Origin: CBDAUN01 sp965200645
GTDB lineage: Bacteria; Pseudomonadota; Gammaproteobacteria; Arenicellales; JAJDZL01
Length of the DNA: 64,000 bases
Assembly (NCBI GenBank): GCA_965200645.1
Contig: CBDAUN010000003.1
Location: forward strand, 62,001-126,000
Direction of reading: 5' to 3'
Shown here: positions 26,715-35,535 of the stretch, one piece after another
Position numbering within the stretch: the stretch's first letter is position 1
Layout: every line of letters starts with the position of its first letter
Translations under genes and position numbers: made by a program
Notes under the pieces: generated by a model
What the model was told of the DNA's origin: nothing
The model's database searches: none
The model's input: the letters and a program-made list of their open reading frames with translations, nothing else

Positions 26715-27128
26715 CTATGATTCTGTGTTGTTTGCACGAATTGATTTTGATGAGCAACAAAATTCTCCGAGTTGCTGGTTTTCGATCTTTCCCTGCACGA
26801 AGTACAACAAGTGTCTGGCAATCATAGCCGACAATTCTACACGCTCTGTTGTGATTTTTTGCTGAAGCAAATTTGAATAATATGCTATTTCCCGACAAGT
26901 TTCCCTGCAAGCGTTAAATGTCGGATCCATCTTTGAAATTTGTCGGTGTAACGCTAACAATCGAAAACCTTCTCTTTTTTCCTGTGTTGCAACTTCGCCA
27001 TGTGCTTCCAACCAATTTTCCAGAATTTTTTCGGAGCAGTCCAACAATTCGAAGACTGGATCAGCAAATGAAGACGGACTACTATGCAAAGTAGCGATCG
27101 TTGATTCAATTTGAGTGAAAGATGTCAC
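26715..27128 (-). CDS. Unrecognised 137-aa protein embedded in the sHdr operon
   Basis: I do not recognise this protein. It has 137 residues, appears mainly helical and has no signal peptide or membrane span. Cysteines occur as LLDCSEK, the CRETC pair near residues 73-77 and a CC near residue 123. Its ATG overlaps the hdrB2 stop as ATGA and it ends 13 bases before lbpA, so it is translated within the sHdr operon. A role in assembling or docking the sHdr-LbpA pair is inference from position only. It is not the usual Hyp protein, which is present separately between hdrA and hdrC2. Confidence 0.7.
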   Translation of the reverse strand: MTSFTQIESTIATLHSSPSSFADPVFELLDCSEKILENWLEAHGEVATQEKREGFRLLALHRQISKMDPTFNACRETCREIAYYSNLLQQKITTERVELSAMIARHLLYFVQGKIENQQLGEFCCSSKSIRANNTES

Positions 27129-28069
27129 AGAACTTTCTTTTGTTTCAATAGATCAAGTGAGTCGGAAACGTTTTCATGAATTCCCAGTTTTCTAGGGCTT
27201 AGCCCAAAAGCCAGACCGAGTAGTTGGGTAAAGTAAAGCATCACAGGACGGGTTTTTACTCCCAGTGATTTTTCTGCTCGAATTTGGTGCATCTCCAGTC
27301 CGGTATGGCAGGTTGGACACTCGGTCGCGATCACGTCTGCGCCACACTTTTCAGCAGTTTGCAGTATGTTTAGAACAAGCTTTGTTGAAGTATCCGAATC
27401 AGACAGTGTATGAGCACCACCGCAGCAAGCAGTCTTGAGCGGAAAGTCAACAATTTGCGCACCAGCAGCACGCAATAGATCATCCATAAAGTGCGGAGAA
27501 GTTGTTGATTCACTGCCATTGCCACGGTCTTTTTCAGGAAAAATGTTGCGCGGACGGGTGTACATGCAACCGTAATAGTTCGCGATTTTCAATCCGCTCA
27601 AAGACTTTTTGACTTGTGCGCTGATAGATGACTCCCCGATGGCAGATTTCAGCCAATCCAGCGCGTGAATAGTCTCAATGTCTCCGGCCTTGTATTCCTT
27701 GGTACCTGACTTATCGAACATGCTCTTTAGAGTAGTTTGAGTTTCTTTCCGATGAGTCAGGTCATGTTCAGCTTTTTTTAAGTTGTGATAGCAACCGTTG
27801 CAAGGTGCCATAACTACATCAAAACCCATATCGTGTTTAGCTACTGACATGACTCGTGCCGAAAGGAAATTTTGAATATCCTTATCGATGTTTTTTACTT
27901 CCATAGCACCGCAACAGTTCCAATTTTTCACTTCTACCAGGTTTAGACCCAGCTTTCTACCGATGGCTTTAGTCGACTTGTTGTAGGCGTGGCCGCTGCC
28001 TTCCAGTGCACAGCCCGGATAGTATGCAACTGACTTCAAGTCATCTCGGTGGGGAAGTTCTTCTGACAT
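27125..28069 (-). CDS. hdrB2: sHdr subunit HdrB2
   Basis: A 314-residue heterodisulfide-reductase B-type subunit with two cysteine-rich CCG domains: YYPGCALEGSG, NWNCCGAME and APCNGCYHN in the first half, and YYGCMYTRP, TACCGGAH and TECPTCHTG in the second. These bind non-cubane [4Fe-4S] clusters in the methanogen homologue. In sulfur oxidisers it is part of the cytoplasmic sHdr complex that oxidises protein-bound persulfide towards sulfite. It follows hdrC2 by 8 bases and overlaps the 137-aa gene. Confidence 0.92.
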   Translation of the reverse strand: MSEELPHRDDLKSVAYYPGCALEGSGHAYNKSTKAIGRKLGLNLVEVKNWNCCGAMEVKNIDKDIQNFLSARVMSVAKHDMGFDVVMAPCNGCYHNLKKAEHDLTHRKETQTTLKSMFDKSGTKEYKAGDIETIHALDWLKSAIGESSISAQVKKSLSGLKIANYYGCMYTRPRNIFPEKDRGNGSESTTSPHFMDDLLRAAGAQIVDFPLKTACCGGAHTLSDSDTSTKLVLNILQTAEKCGADVIATECPTCHTGLEMHQIRAEKSLGVKTRPVMLYFTQLLGLAFGLSPRKLGIHENVSDSLDLLKQKKVL

Positions 28070-28077
28070 AGTCTGGT

Positions 28078-28812
28078 CTAAGTTTTTGAATTGATTGCCT
28101 GTTCCTGTTGTTGGTGCCTTTCATGTAACACTTGTTGAATGGTATCCTTGGATGACTGCCAGTTTTTTGTTCGAGGCTTAAATAATGTGGACAGTCCCAT
28201 CTTGATCAGCATGATTACAGGTAAGCCTCGAAAAATATTTTTAACCATTTGGATTAACCAATCCTGTTTGAGTGGCTGATTGGTTCGCTTAAAGAAATTT
28301 CGGATGATACGGCCTTCTTCGATTTTTCCGGTCTCCATCACCTGATTGAAGAACTCTTCGTCAAAGTGCTGTGAAGCAGATTTGTTTGTATGCCCTTTTG
28401 CCTCAAGCCAATGTGACAGAGCTTTCATCACTCCTTCGGGTTCCACATCACGAGGACATACATGGGTGCACTTATGACAGGAGACGCATTGCCAAATAAT
28501 GTCCTTGTCACGCAGCAGTTCCTGTTCCATACCCAGTCGAACCAGATATATCCAGTAACGAGGATTAAAGTCGGGATTTATGGCGTTTACAGTGCAGGAG
28601 TTGGTGCATGCTCCACATTGCCAGCAGCGGTGAATGTATTCGCCACCGGAAAAGGCAGCTATCTCATTTTCCAGATTCTCGTTGTAGTCATTGACTATTC
28701 GCGACTCAATGAACGTACTCCAAGTGCCTGAGACGTCGACACCATCAATTTCAAGATTGTCGTGTTGCCGCAGGTTTTCAGGTCGAATCAGTGACTTTTC
28801 GTGAATTGGCAT
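28078..28812 (-). CDS. hdrC2: sHdr subunit HdrC2
   Basis: A 244-residue iron-sulfur subunit with two ferredoxin-like clusters: CWQCGACTNSC (C63, C66, C69, C73, with threonine following where proline is usual) and CVSCHKCTHVCP (C109, C112, C115, C119). A hydrophobic stretch near residues 195-210 (GLPVIMLIKMGLSTLF) may associate with the membrane or a partner. It pairs with HdrB2 as the electron-transfer arm of sHdr. Confidence 0.92.
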   Translation of the reverse strand: MPIHEKSLIRPENLRQHDNLEIDGVDVSGTWSTFIESRIVNDYNENLENEIAAFSGGEYIHRCWQCGACTNSCTVNAINPDFNPRYWIYLVRLGMEQELLRDKDIIWQCVSCHKCTHVCPRDVEPEGVMKALSHWLEAKGHTNKSASQHFDEEFFNQVMETGKIEEGRIIRNFFKRTNQPLKQDWLIQMVKNIFRGLPVIMLIKMGLSTLFKPRTKNWQSSKDTIQQVLHERHQQQEQAINSKT

Positions 28813-28824
28813 CCTAGTTTTCGA

Positions 28825-29703
28825 CTAATGAGTAGTGGAATCAACAATGTTTGAAAGTACATAGCGCTTGCCATCCGGCATAATCAGGCGAGTTTTACCA
28901 TCCTTAGCGGATATACCGTCCAAGCCTAGCATACGAAGACAGTATCCGATAGGGGAGTTGCCTTGGGTAAAGTCAGTTTTTAAAAAACTACCACCTTGAG
29001 CTCCGATGTATTCACCGTAGACCCAGGCATACAGCAAATCAATCGTAAACGGCAAATTCGCATAAACACTTGAATCATTTAGAAAGTCTGACAACTCCGT
29101 TCTCAGCGTCAGATGGGTGCGGATTGAGTCAGAAATATTCAATCGGGTATCACGGAACTCTTCATACCAAATTTCTCGCAATACACCGGAATTAGCAGTT
29201 TGGTCCCAAATCCAGCGGGTCATCAATGGAAAGGTGGTGGGGTCTCGAAAATGAATGATTTCAGCAGCCAAGTCACGTACCCAGCGAAATTCCTTAGCCT
29301 TTGGAAATTGTCCGCACATCATCGAAATGTGTTCATCCGTATTACTGATTTGCAAATCAGATAGTAAAACGTTAATTGAATCTTTAATGTGCTCGAAGCC
29401 CCAAGTTTCCAATGCCACATTGACTCGTCGTCTGACGGTTGGAATAAATGCACACGCATCAAGAAATTCGGATAAGAGAAGATATTCCGGCGTTGCAAAG
29501 GTGCGGGTAAACAACGTTGACTTCATTGCCAAAGCATCAATCAGAGATTCAATGCCATCGTACTTGTCTGCCGCCACCACCAGCGAGTCAAAAGATCGTC
29601 GCAGTATTGGTCCGTCCAGATGTAGTTCAGGCAGTTCTGATTGAATCAATTCGCTATGCACATTGAATCCATTGACAATTGAATGCGGTTCACAGAAGTG
29701 CAT
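28825..29703 (-). CDS. sHdr-associated conserved Hyp protein
   Basis: A 292-residue protein occupying the place of the conserved hyp gene between hdrA and hdrC2 in sHdr operons. It shows no cofactor motif; it has few cysteines, a likely helical fold and a C-terminal segment MLGLDGISAKDGKTRL. The family co-occurs with sHdr and is thought to be needed for the complex, but its biochemical role is unresolved. Gene spacing is 12 bases to hdrC2 and 19 bases to hdrA. Confidence 0.8.
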   Translation of the reverse strand: MHFCEPHSIVNGFNVHSELIQSELPELHLDGPILRRSFDSLVVAADKYDGIESLIDALAMKSTLFTRTFATPEYLLLSEFLDACAFIPTVRRRVNVALETWGFEHIKDSINVLLSDLQISNTDEHISMMCGQFPKAKEFRWVRDLAAEIIHFRDPTTFPLMTRWIWDQTANSGVLREIWYEEFRDTRLNISDSIRTHLTLRTELSDFLNDSSVYANLPFTIDLLYAWVYGEYIGAQGGSFLKTDFTQGNSPIGYCLRMLGLDGISAKDGKTRLIMPDGKRYVLSNIVDSTTH

Positions 29704-29722
29704 GGCTTCGTCAAGAGGGCGT

Positions 29723-30760
29723 CTAAGCGGCTATGGCTGAACTTCCCAAGGCGGCTATGGCTGCGGCTTGTCCCTGAGCAATCGAGTCATCGATTGTCTC
29801 AGGACCAACTGCGGCCCCTGCAACGTAAACACCTGGTCTTGAAGTTGATGTCACCGATTCGTAAGCAGCACCTCGATAAATAAAGCCGTGTTTCTCAAGT
29901 GCAACATTAAATACAGAAGCAATCTGTGGATTATCAATATTTGGATCCATGCCGATCGCATGCACGACAAGATCGAAGGGAATTGAAATCGGACGCTTTA
30001 CCAAGGTATCTTCGCCTTTAAGCAATACCTTGTTACCATCAAAGGTGACTTCTGCGATTCGAGCCTTGATATATTTCACTTTGAATTCTTCTTGGCTGCG
30101 CCAGTAGTACTGGCCTTCATACAAGCCAAAGGTGCGGATGTCCATGTAATAGATATAGACACTACATTTTGGAATTTCCTCACGAATTTCAATGGCAAGG
30201 TTTGCGGATACGGTGCAACATATTTTCGAGCACCACTCACGACCAATTTGTCGATCTCTGGACCCCACGCAAAGCAGTATTGCAACCCGCTGCGGCTTTC
30301 GGCCATCGGAAGGGCAGTACACGCCATTCCCGGATGAAATCATTTGTTCGACCTGGGTGGTTGTGACTACATCAGGATGTGAACCAAAGCCCCATTCAGG
30401 TTTGTTGATGGAGTCAAAGTGGGTAAACCCTGTAGCGAGTATTGCAGATGATACGTTAAACTTTTCGCCTTCTGAGGTAACCGCTTTAAAATTTCCAACC
30501 TCGCCGGAAAACTCGGTGATTTGAGTCGAACGTCGAATCGTTAAATTGTCACGATTTTCAACTGCGAAAACCATGCGACCAATAGCATCGGAAGCCCACT
30601 CACCGCTTGGTACAAGCCGGGCATACTGAGATTGTATTGGTGCACCACCCAGTGAGGCTTCCTTTTCAATAAGGACGACCTGTTTTCCAACATCTGCTAA
30701 TGAACGAGCTGCTGCTAGTCCTGCTGGTCCACCTCCTACAACCAGCACAGCTGAACTCAC
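29723..30760 (-). CDS. hdrA: sHdr subunit HdrA (FAD/iron-sulfur)
   Basis: A 345-residue FAD-binding subunit. The dinucleotide motif GGGPAG is at residues 9-14. An iron-sulfur region holds CVGSRD (C164) and CSKICC (C177, C181, C182), the arrangement of HdrA. A C-terminal VYVAGAAVGPETIDDSIAQG closes the FAD domain. It is much shorter than methanogen HdrA, as expected for the sulfur-oxidising form. The ATG overlaps the hdrB1 stop (ATGA). Confidence 0.93.
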   Translation of the reverse strand: MSSAVLVVGGGPAGLAAARSLADVGKQVVLIEKEASLGGAPIQSQYARLVPSGEWASDAIGRMVFAVENRDNLTIRRSTQITEFSGEVGNFKAVTSEGEKFNVSSAILATGFTHFDSINKPEWGFGSHPDVVTTTQVEQMISSGNGVYCPSDGRKPQRVAILLCVGSRDRQIGREWCSKICCTVSANLAIEIREEIPKCSVYIYYMDIRTFGLYEGQYYWRSQEEFKVKYIKARIAEVTFDGNKVLLKGEDTLVKRPISIPFDLVVHAIGMDPNIDNPQIASVFNVALEKHGFIYRGAAYESVTSTSRPGVYVAGAAVGPETIDDSIAQGQAAAIAALGSSAIAA

Positions 30761-32118
30761 GCTCTAGCCTCCGCACCTGGACCGGAAGTTATGGCACGTT
30801 GAGGGTCGTATAAGTTCTCTGGTTTGCCGACTTTGACCAGGTCCAAGTAGCTCTCAAATTCAGATTTGGATTTTTCCCAGTCAATACCAAGTTTTTCCAG
30901 TAACTTTTCGAATGCTGATGCATGCCAGTGCAATTGAGCGATTTTGTATGGATGTGCACCACAAACGACCGCAGCGAATTGGCAATCTGCCATGATAGGC
31001 ATTTCGTAATGTTTATTTACAGCTTTGCCGATCCATTGGTTTTTATCCAAGGTGGTAATACAACCGGTGTCGTGTCCGATCATGACGTCAGCCTGTGCTT
31101 CTTCGACAGCTACTTTAATTTTTCGGTCAATCGCAAAAGATCTGGTGAACTCCCGTTCCGAAATTATGTGACGAAATCCAAATCCGCAGCAGTCATACCA
31201 CGTGGAATAATCAATGACTTGTGTACCTAATGACTGTAACAGACCAGTAGATACGGCAACACGGTTGCCATCCAACACATCATCATCATAGATTACATCT
31301 TCCGGAACCATTTTGTAGACATGGCAAGCGGGATGAATGACAGACCGAATTTGGGATGCATCAATGATTTGGCGTTCTGCGATGCGTTCGCGCATAACAT
31401 GCAACCACTCGGAGTAGTGAACAATTTCTTCGGGGATGAGGATCTTACCGTCAACCAGACGTCCAATTTTTGCAAGAATTTTTTTGACCTGTTCACGCAA
31501 TTCGGCGGAATGCAATAGGAATTGCCTCATTTCCTTGTAATTGCCAAATGAGGTTCCGCAATGAACCAGAGGGTAGTAGTATGCGTTTTCAAGACCTTCC
31601 GCTTTGGAAGCTACGTAAGCCTGGTGAAAGTTTCGCAGGAACACAGCGGCAAGACTGACAACGTTGCCGATGCCGGAGCCGTGATAGTTCCAAGCAGTGC
31701 AGGAAGTTTGATCAGTTTCATCGAGATAGGTGGTTCCCAACTCATTCATTAGCCATAGTAATGATGCCGGGTATCCAGGAATATTGCCGCATTGGCCGCA
31801 TGACTTATGATGCCAAAGTCGATTGGTGGGAATTTTCTTGTCCCAGCCGTAAAGCGTTTTGGTCATGACGGGTTCATGTCCATCGTTCACACGGTGTACA
31901 AGGATTTCTCCATCTTTTTCGAGTTCCCACATAATTTCACGAACGTCCTCTACCCGGTCGCGATTGGTCAGCATTGCACGCTTATCAATTTTCGCTTCAA
32001 CCCACTGGGTAGCTTGCGTAGCCTGCTTGGCATCCAGATTGGCATCTTTCCACTCTGCACCATGCCCGGTAAAACGTTCATTTGATGGTTGGCTTCCAAA
32101 AGGTACTTCTATTCCCAT
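30757..32118 (-). CDS. hdrB1: sHdr subunit HdrB1
   Basis: A 453-residue B-type subunit, longer at its N terminus than HdrB2. Cysteine-rich segments include KSCGQCGNIPG, TSCTAWNYHG and LVHCGTSFG in the first CCG-like domain and HPACHVYK, YDCCGFGFRH and GHDTGCITT in the second. It would bind cubane or non-cubane clusters at the catalytic half of sHdr. It lies between hdrC1 (14 bases) and hdrA (4-base overlap). Confidence 0.92.
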   Translation of the reverse strand: MGIEVPFGSQPSNERFTGHGAEWKDANLDAKQATQATQWVEAKIDKRAMLTNRDRVEDVREIMWELEKDGEILVHRVNDGHEPVMTKTLYGWDKKIPTNRLWHHKSCGQCGNIPGYPASLLWLMNELGTTYLDETDQTSCTAWNYHGSGIGNVVSLAAVFLRNFHQAYVASKAEGLENAYYYPLVHCGTSFGNYKEMRQFLLHSAELREQVKKILAKIGRLVDGKILIPEEIVHYSEWLHVMRERIAERQIIDASQIRSVIHPACHVYKMVPEDVIYDDDVLDGNRVAVSTGLLQSLGTQVIDYSTWYDCCGFGFRHIISEREFTRSFAIDRKIKVAVEEAQADVMIGHDTGCITTLDKNQWIGKAVNKHYEMPIMADCQFAAVVCGAHPYKIAQLHWHASAFEKLLEKLGIDWEKSKSEFESYLDLVKVGKPENLYDPQRAITSGPGAEARA

Positions 32119-32132
32119 AATTTCGTCCTCAG

Positions 32133-32861
32133 TTAGTCGTCTTGTTCATCAAGCCAGTCTTCGTATTCTTCTTTAGTTTCATCCATGATGTCGACAATGA
32201 CATCAAACAAATTTTCATCAATCGTTTCCAGTTGATCGAGTACGCCAGAATCTTCCCAAATGGTGTACAACTCAATCGATGTTTTCATATTGACTTCCCA
32301 TGCCGTATCCATGGTATGCAGTGTAGGCATTGGAATTGCTTTGCGTAATATGTTTAGTGGGGCATCAATCTTGCTGATATTCGGACCCCAGTCTGCGAAA
32401 TGGTCTTTAGTAATCATATTTGGAGAAAGTTGATTACCTGTTGCCACGAGTTTCAGCATCACTCGAGAGAATGGGCGTAGGACGTCTTTGGCAGATTGCA
32501 AACCATGTTTGATTGACACCTCGCGCATTATGCTCACGAGGCCACCCGGTGAATTACCAAATGGGCAGCGTGCGGCGCAGGTGTAACACTGAGCACAGGC
32601 CCAGATTTTTTCCTGCATTGCATCGTAGATTCCTTCAAGATTTTCTGTCCACAGAAGCTGTACGATTTCGCGAGGAGAATAATCGAAGTAATGTGCTGAT
32701 GGGCAAGTTGCGGTGCAGATGCCGCAGTTCAGACAGCCATTTAGTTCATGATCGTAAAGGGGATGTGAACTAATATCACCGAAAATTTCTTCCAGCTTAT
32801 CGTATCCAATTTCAGTCGATTCGGAAACCGGATCGCCGATTGGAACAGCTTGAGTGTTCAT
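32133..32861 (-). CDS. hdrC1: sHdr subunit HdrC1
   Basis: A 242-residue iron-sulfur subunit with two complete [4Fe-4S] motifs: CLNCGICTATCP (C43, C46, C49, C53) and CAQCYTCAARCP (C89, C92, C95, C99). The C terminus is strongly acidic. It pairs with HdrB1. It follows the dsrE gene by 5 bases in the leftward operon. Confidence 0.93.
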   Translation of the reverse strand: MNTQAVPIGDPVSESTEIGYDKLEEIFGDISSHPLYDHELNGCLNCGICTATCPSAHYFDYSPREIVQLLWTENLEGIYDAMQEKIWACAQCYTCAARCPFGNSPGGLVSIMREVSIKHGLQSAKDVLRPFSRVMLKLVATGNQLSPNMITKDHFADWGPNISKIDAPLNILRKAIPMPTLHTMDTAWEVNMKTSIELYTIWEDSGVLDQLETIDENLFDVIVDIMDETKEEYEDWLDEQDD

Positions 32862-32866
32862 TAAAT

Positions 32867-33247
32867 TTAGTAACTTAAGACTCGAGTGCTGTCGTCTTCC
32901 ATTACTTTTTCAATGACATATGCGCCGCCGACTATTCCTTCACATTCAGGAATCAGGTCATCTATAGTCATATCAAACAACTCAAGGTTTGGAGAACAAC
33001 AATAGAATTTGACTCCAGCCTCGTGAGCATCCTTGATGAAATCGTAAACGGACTTGTCAGCACCATCCTTGACTACAAGGTTTTCAGCCACGCCTTTTTT
33101 TAGCAGCTTACCAGCGGTTGCGGTGCAGACTACTTCAACTTCATACTCCATAGCAGCAGCTACGGTGGCTTGAAAAATTGGTGCACCCATCTCCTCTCCA
33201 TTTGATGGGTCTGTGTTGACCATCATAATCACGAGTTTTTCGGCCAT
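32867..33247 (-). CDS. dsrE: DsrE-family sulfurtransferase of the sHdr operon
   Basis: A 126-residue DsrE/DsrF-like protein with cysteines at 41, 83, 84 and 102. The adjacent pair C83-C84 (FYCCSPNLELF) sits where DsrE3-type sulfurtransferases carry their active cysteine, and resembles the DsrE3C form as I recall it; the exact subtype is not settled. Such proteins exchange sulfane sulfur with TusA and feed sHdr. It is the first gene of the operon, with GGGAGAG ahead of the ATG. Reverse dissimilatory sulfite reductase genes are not in the window. Confidence 0.85.
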   Translation of the reverse strand: MAEKLVIMMVNTDPSNGEEMGAPIFQATVAAAMEYEVEVVCTATAGKLLKKGVAENLVVKDGADKSVYDFIKDAHEAGVKFYCCSPNLELFDMTIDDLIPECEGIVGGAYVIEKVMEDDSTRVLSY

Positions 33248-33293
33248 TTTGTCTCTCCCGTTAACCCAAGGTCAACATACATATTGTGGTGGC

Positions 33294-33337
33294 AGTATAA
33301 CAGAATTCAGACCTTATATTAACTTTTTCTAATATAA
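33294..33337 (-). promoter_or_regulatory. sHdr operon promoter with overlapping inverted-repeat operator
   Basis: Read leftward, an inverted repeat TTATATTA-N8-TAATATAA (33337-33314) is followed 14 bases later by a -10 like TATACT (33299-33294). A -35 placed 17 bases upstream (TTAATA, 33322-33317) falls inside the repeat, so a bound dimer would block RNA polymerase. The same arms, 8-base spacer length and near-identical spacer (GAAAAAGT here, GAAATTGT there) occur before the YeeE-lipoate operon. sHdr loci elsewhere are controlled by ArsR-type repressors; no regulator gene is visible here. Confidence 0.65.
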
Positions 33338-33661
33338 CGTTTTGGTCTAGGAATATTCAGTGTGAATCTTCAGTTGTAGAACAAAAACAACTACTCATTT
33401 GCTTAAATGTAGCTGATCACTACTAAGCGTTATAGCAGAATTGGTTTGGTTTATAAGCCTGTTGCGAGTCAAACCTCTCGCAAACTTTTGGTTGTGGGTG
33501 CCCGTGGACCTTGCTCTATGAGTTTGTCATATTAAGCCAACATTTCTGTCATGATTCTCCTTTATTCATAACATCAGCCAAATGAGTCTTTGCCTTGCGT
33601 AAATCATATCGAGTTAACTACTCAAAGAACAGGCAGGGCGAAGCAGAGATATTCCGTATTT
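33338..33661. other. Gene-free region between sHdr promoter and Rpn gene
   Basis: About 320 bases with no supported gene. The segment from about 33560 onwards resembles sequence beyond the other Rpn copy near 54715-54793, so the dispersed repeat extends past the coding region. Confidence 0.4.
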
Positions 33662-34693
33662 CTACGAACCAGCACCGTTCAACTTATGTCGCAACTCGGA
33701 AACATCATCCGGTGACAGGCCACTGTGCTTGACGACAAACGAATCGTCAAGATTGTCACGAATTAAACTTTCCGCAACTTCCCAGTTTCGTTCCTGTATT
33801 CCTTCCTGTATTCCTTCCTGTCTGCCTTGCTGTATTCCCTTCTGTATTCCCTTCTGTATTCCTGCCAGTTCGCCTTCCTGTCTGTCTTGCAGAGTGTAGG
33901 CATCTAAAATGGTCATCACTTTGGTCATGATTCTTTTGTCCGGTTCAACATTCTGTTTCTCAATCTCTATCAGTCGCTCACGACTTTTATACTTCGGGTC
34001 CCGCTGACTGACATAGGCCACCATGGAGGCACACAACGCATCGTAACCCGCCATGTCATGTAACTTTTCCGATGCCAGGCGCAACATCTGGCCCACCACT
34101 GCATCGTCCAAATGCCATATATGCGTAAGAATATAGAAAACCGAGGCAAACTTCAAATGCGGTGCGGTCCTTTGAACGGGCTCGTCCATTAAATTGACCA
34201 ACAGTACTCGAAAGTGCAGTGACTTAACATCGTGCTGGCGCAGTTCTTCGGACAACAGTTTTAACGCAACAGGATGTAGCGTATCAAACTGCCAGTGCTG
34301 TTCCCCGTGATACACCACTACCGCCATTACCAAGGCCTCGGGGTGTTGGTAACCCACCCTGTACATATACCTTGCCACTTGACGCAGCGTATGGGAGTGC
34401 GGATGACTTTTAAACTCCAACACGAACTGTACTGGAGGATCGGATTCGCTGGCCTGGTGGATTTTGATCGACATCCGTGCATCGGGGCGAAGTTCCACCT
34501 GCCAGTCACTGCCCAGGATCTCGGTTTGAATGTCAATGTGGTCGATGTCAAGTTCCAACCGTAATGCACTGGGCAGTGACAGTTCGATCAGTTCTTTGCA
34601 AAACTCCGGAAACGACGTTAATACGCTTTTAATAAACAGATCGTGATACGGTATCCTCGAAGCAGGGTTGTCGGTTGTGGTTTTAGAACTCAA
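33662..34693 (-). CDS. Rpn-family PD-(D/E)XK nuclease, copy 1
   Basis: A 343-residue member of the Rpn (recombination-promoting nuclease / putative transposase) family. It has the YHDLFIKSVL opening, a nuclease core with QTEIL and FVLEFKSHPHSH, and the conserved VYHGEQHW and YKSRERLIEIEK. A TTG at 34693 with TAGGAGAG about 8 bases upstream is the best start; the longer frame to 34786 begins with unrelated sequence. The C-terminal part contains GIQE/GIQK repeats coded by a 12-bp tandem array. A closely related copy lies at 54794-55765, and a transposase remnant lies directly upstream. Confidence 0.8.
   Translation of the reverse strand: MSSKTTTDNPASRIPYHDLFIKSVLTSFPEFCKELIELSLPSALRLELDIDHIDIQTEILGSDWQVELRPDARMSIKIHQASESDPPVQFVLEFKSHPHSHTLRQVARYMYRVGYQHPEALVMAVVVYHGEQHWQFDTLHPVALKLLSEELRQHDVKSLHFRVLLVNLMDEPVQRTAPHLKFASVFYILTHIWHLDDAVVGQMLRLASEKLHDMAGYDALCASMVAYVSQRDPKYKSRERLIEIEKQNVEPDKRIMTKVMTILDAYTLQDRQEGELAGIQKGIQKGIQQGRQEGIQEGIQERNWEVAESLIRDNLDDSFVVKHSGLSPDDVSELRHKLNGAGS
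33791..33886 (+). repeat. 12-bp tandem repeat array inside Rpn copy 1
   Basis: Eight consecutive 12-base units related to ttcctgtattcc, the first two identical and the rest diverged by a few bases. They code for GIQE-like tetrapeptides on the minus strand. The second Rpn copy lacks the array, which accounts for its shorter length. The unit is a multiple of three, so gain or loss keeps the frame. Confidence 0.85.
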
Positions 34694-34829
34694 TTGGACT
34701 CTCCTAATCGTTAGATTCGTATGGTCGGTAAAAAAGATGTACGTCAGAGGTTGAGGTTGACCATGCCTGACTGAAGTTGAATACAACCACTTCTTGTTAC
34801 TTTAAAAAATGATTTGGATGAAGCAACTT

Positions 34830-35461
34830 CGAAACTACTTACTCGAAGTCGGACGCAACGAAACCGAGTACGACACCGCATCCTCTGAGGCATCCGTTGC
34901 TTCCGTCTCTGACATCATAACCGCCAGGTCCTTTGTTAAAAACCTCACCGTTCGGTTCAATAACAAAAATGCGTTGGCCTGTACCTTGGTACCATCCAAT
35001 GCCGCTACACCTAAACGCACCAGTCCCAGTTCATGGCATAACTTCAATACTTCGACAAACAGCGTTTCAAACGCCTCACGATGACGTTGGCGAAACCGCG
35101 CCACTGTATGATTCGGTACCTCAGACCTACGATCAACCGAAACCCCGCATCGCGACCACACAAACGCTCGATCTTACGGTTCGAATACACCCTGTTGGCA
35201 TAGCGTAGCTCAACAGCGACACCATCAGCGATGGTGCAAAGCCAGGCACACCGGCTCCACGGGCACCTTAAAGGTCGACAAGACCATCCGTTCCAACACG
35301 TCCGAAATCAGATGAACGATATCCGTGTCCGCTACCCAATCCGTCATGTCCACCGCCAGCAGATAACCCTGCCGACGATTGGGTTCATAAGAAAATGTGC
35401 CATGTTCGGTCTCCTTGCAACCGCTCATCCAGTTACTAAATCCTTCCATCGAAAGTCTCAT
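34830..35461 (-). pseudogene. Fragment of an IS1182-like transposase
   Basis: Reading leftward, several frames give successive parts of an IS1182-family N-terminal half: EPNRRQGYLLAVDMTDW, then APSLMVSLLSYA, then ANRVYSNRKIERLCGRDAGFRL, then VPNHTVARFRQRHREAFETLF and LVRLGVAALDGTKVQANA. At least two frameshifts separate them and the catalytic C-terminal half is absent. The remnant stops next to the Rpn gene. Confidence 0.75.
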
Positions 35462-35535
35462 AAACGGATCAAACTATTATGCGAAATACCCGCTTATGAA
35501 TTAGCCATTTTGCAACAGGCTCATTTATCTACTTA

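Noticed and set aside
27125..32861. Methanogen-type heterodisulfide reductase
   Set aside because: The C1-B1-A-Hyp-C2-B2 order, short HdrA, and adjacent dsrE, lbpA and tusA are the bacterial sulfur-oxidising arrangement.
33791..33886. CRISPR-like array
   Set aside because: The 12-bp units are directly adjacent without spacers and code for an in-frame peptide repeat in a nuclease gene.
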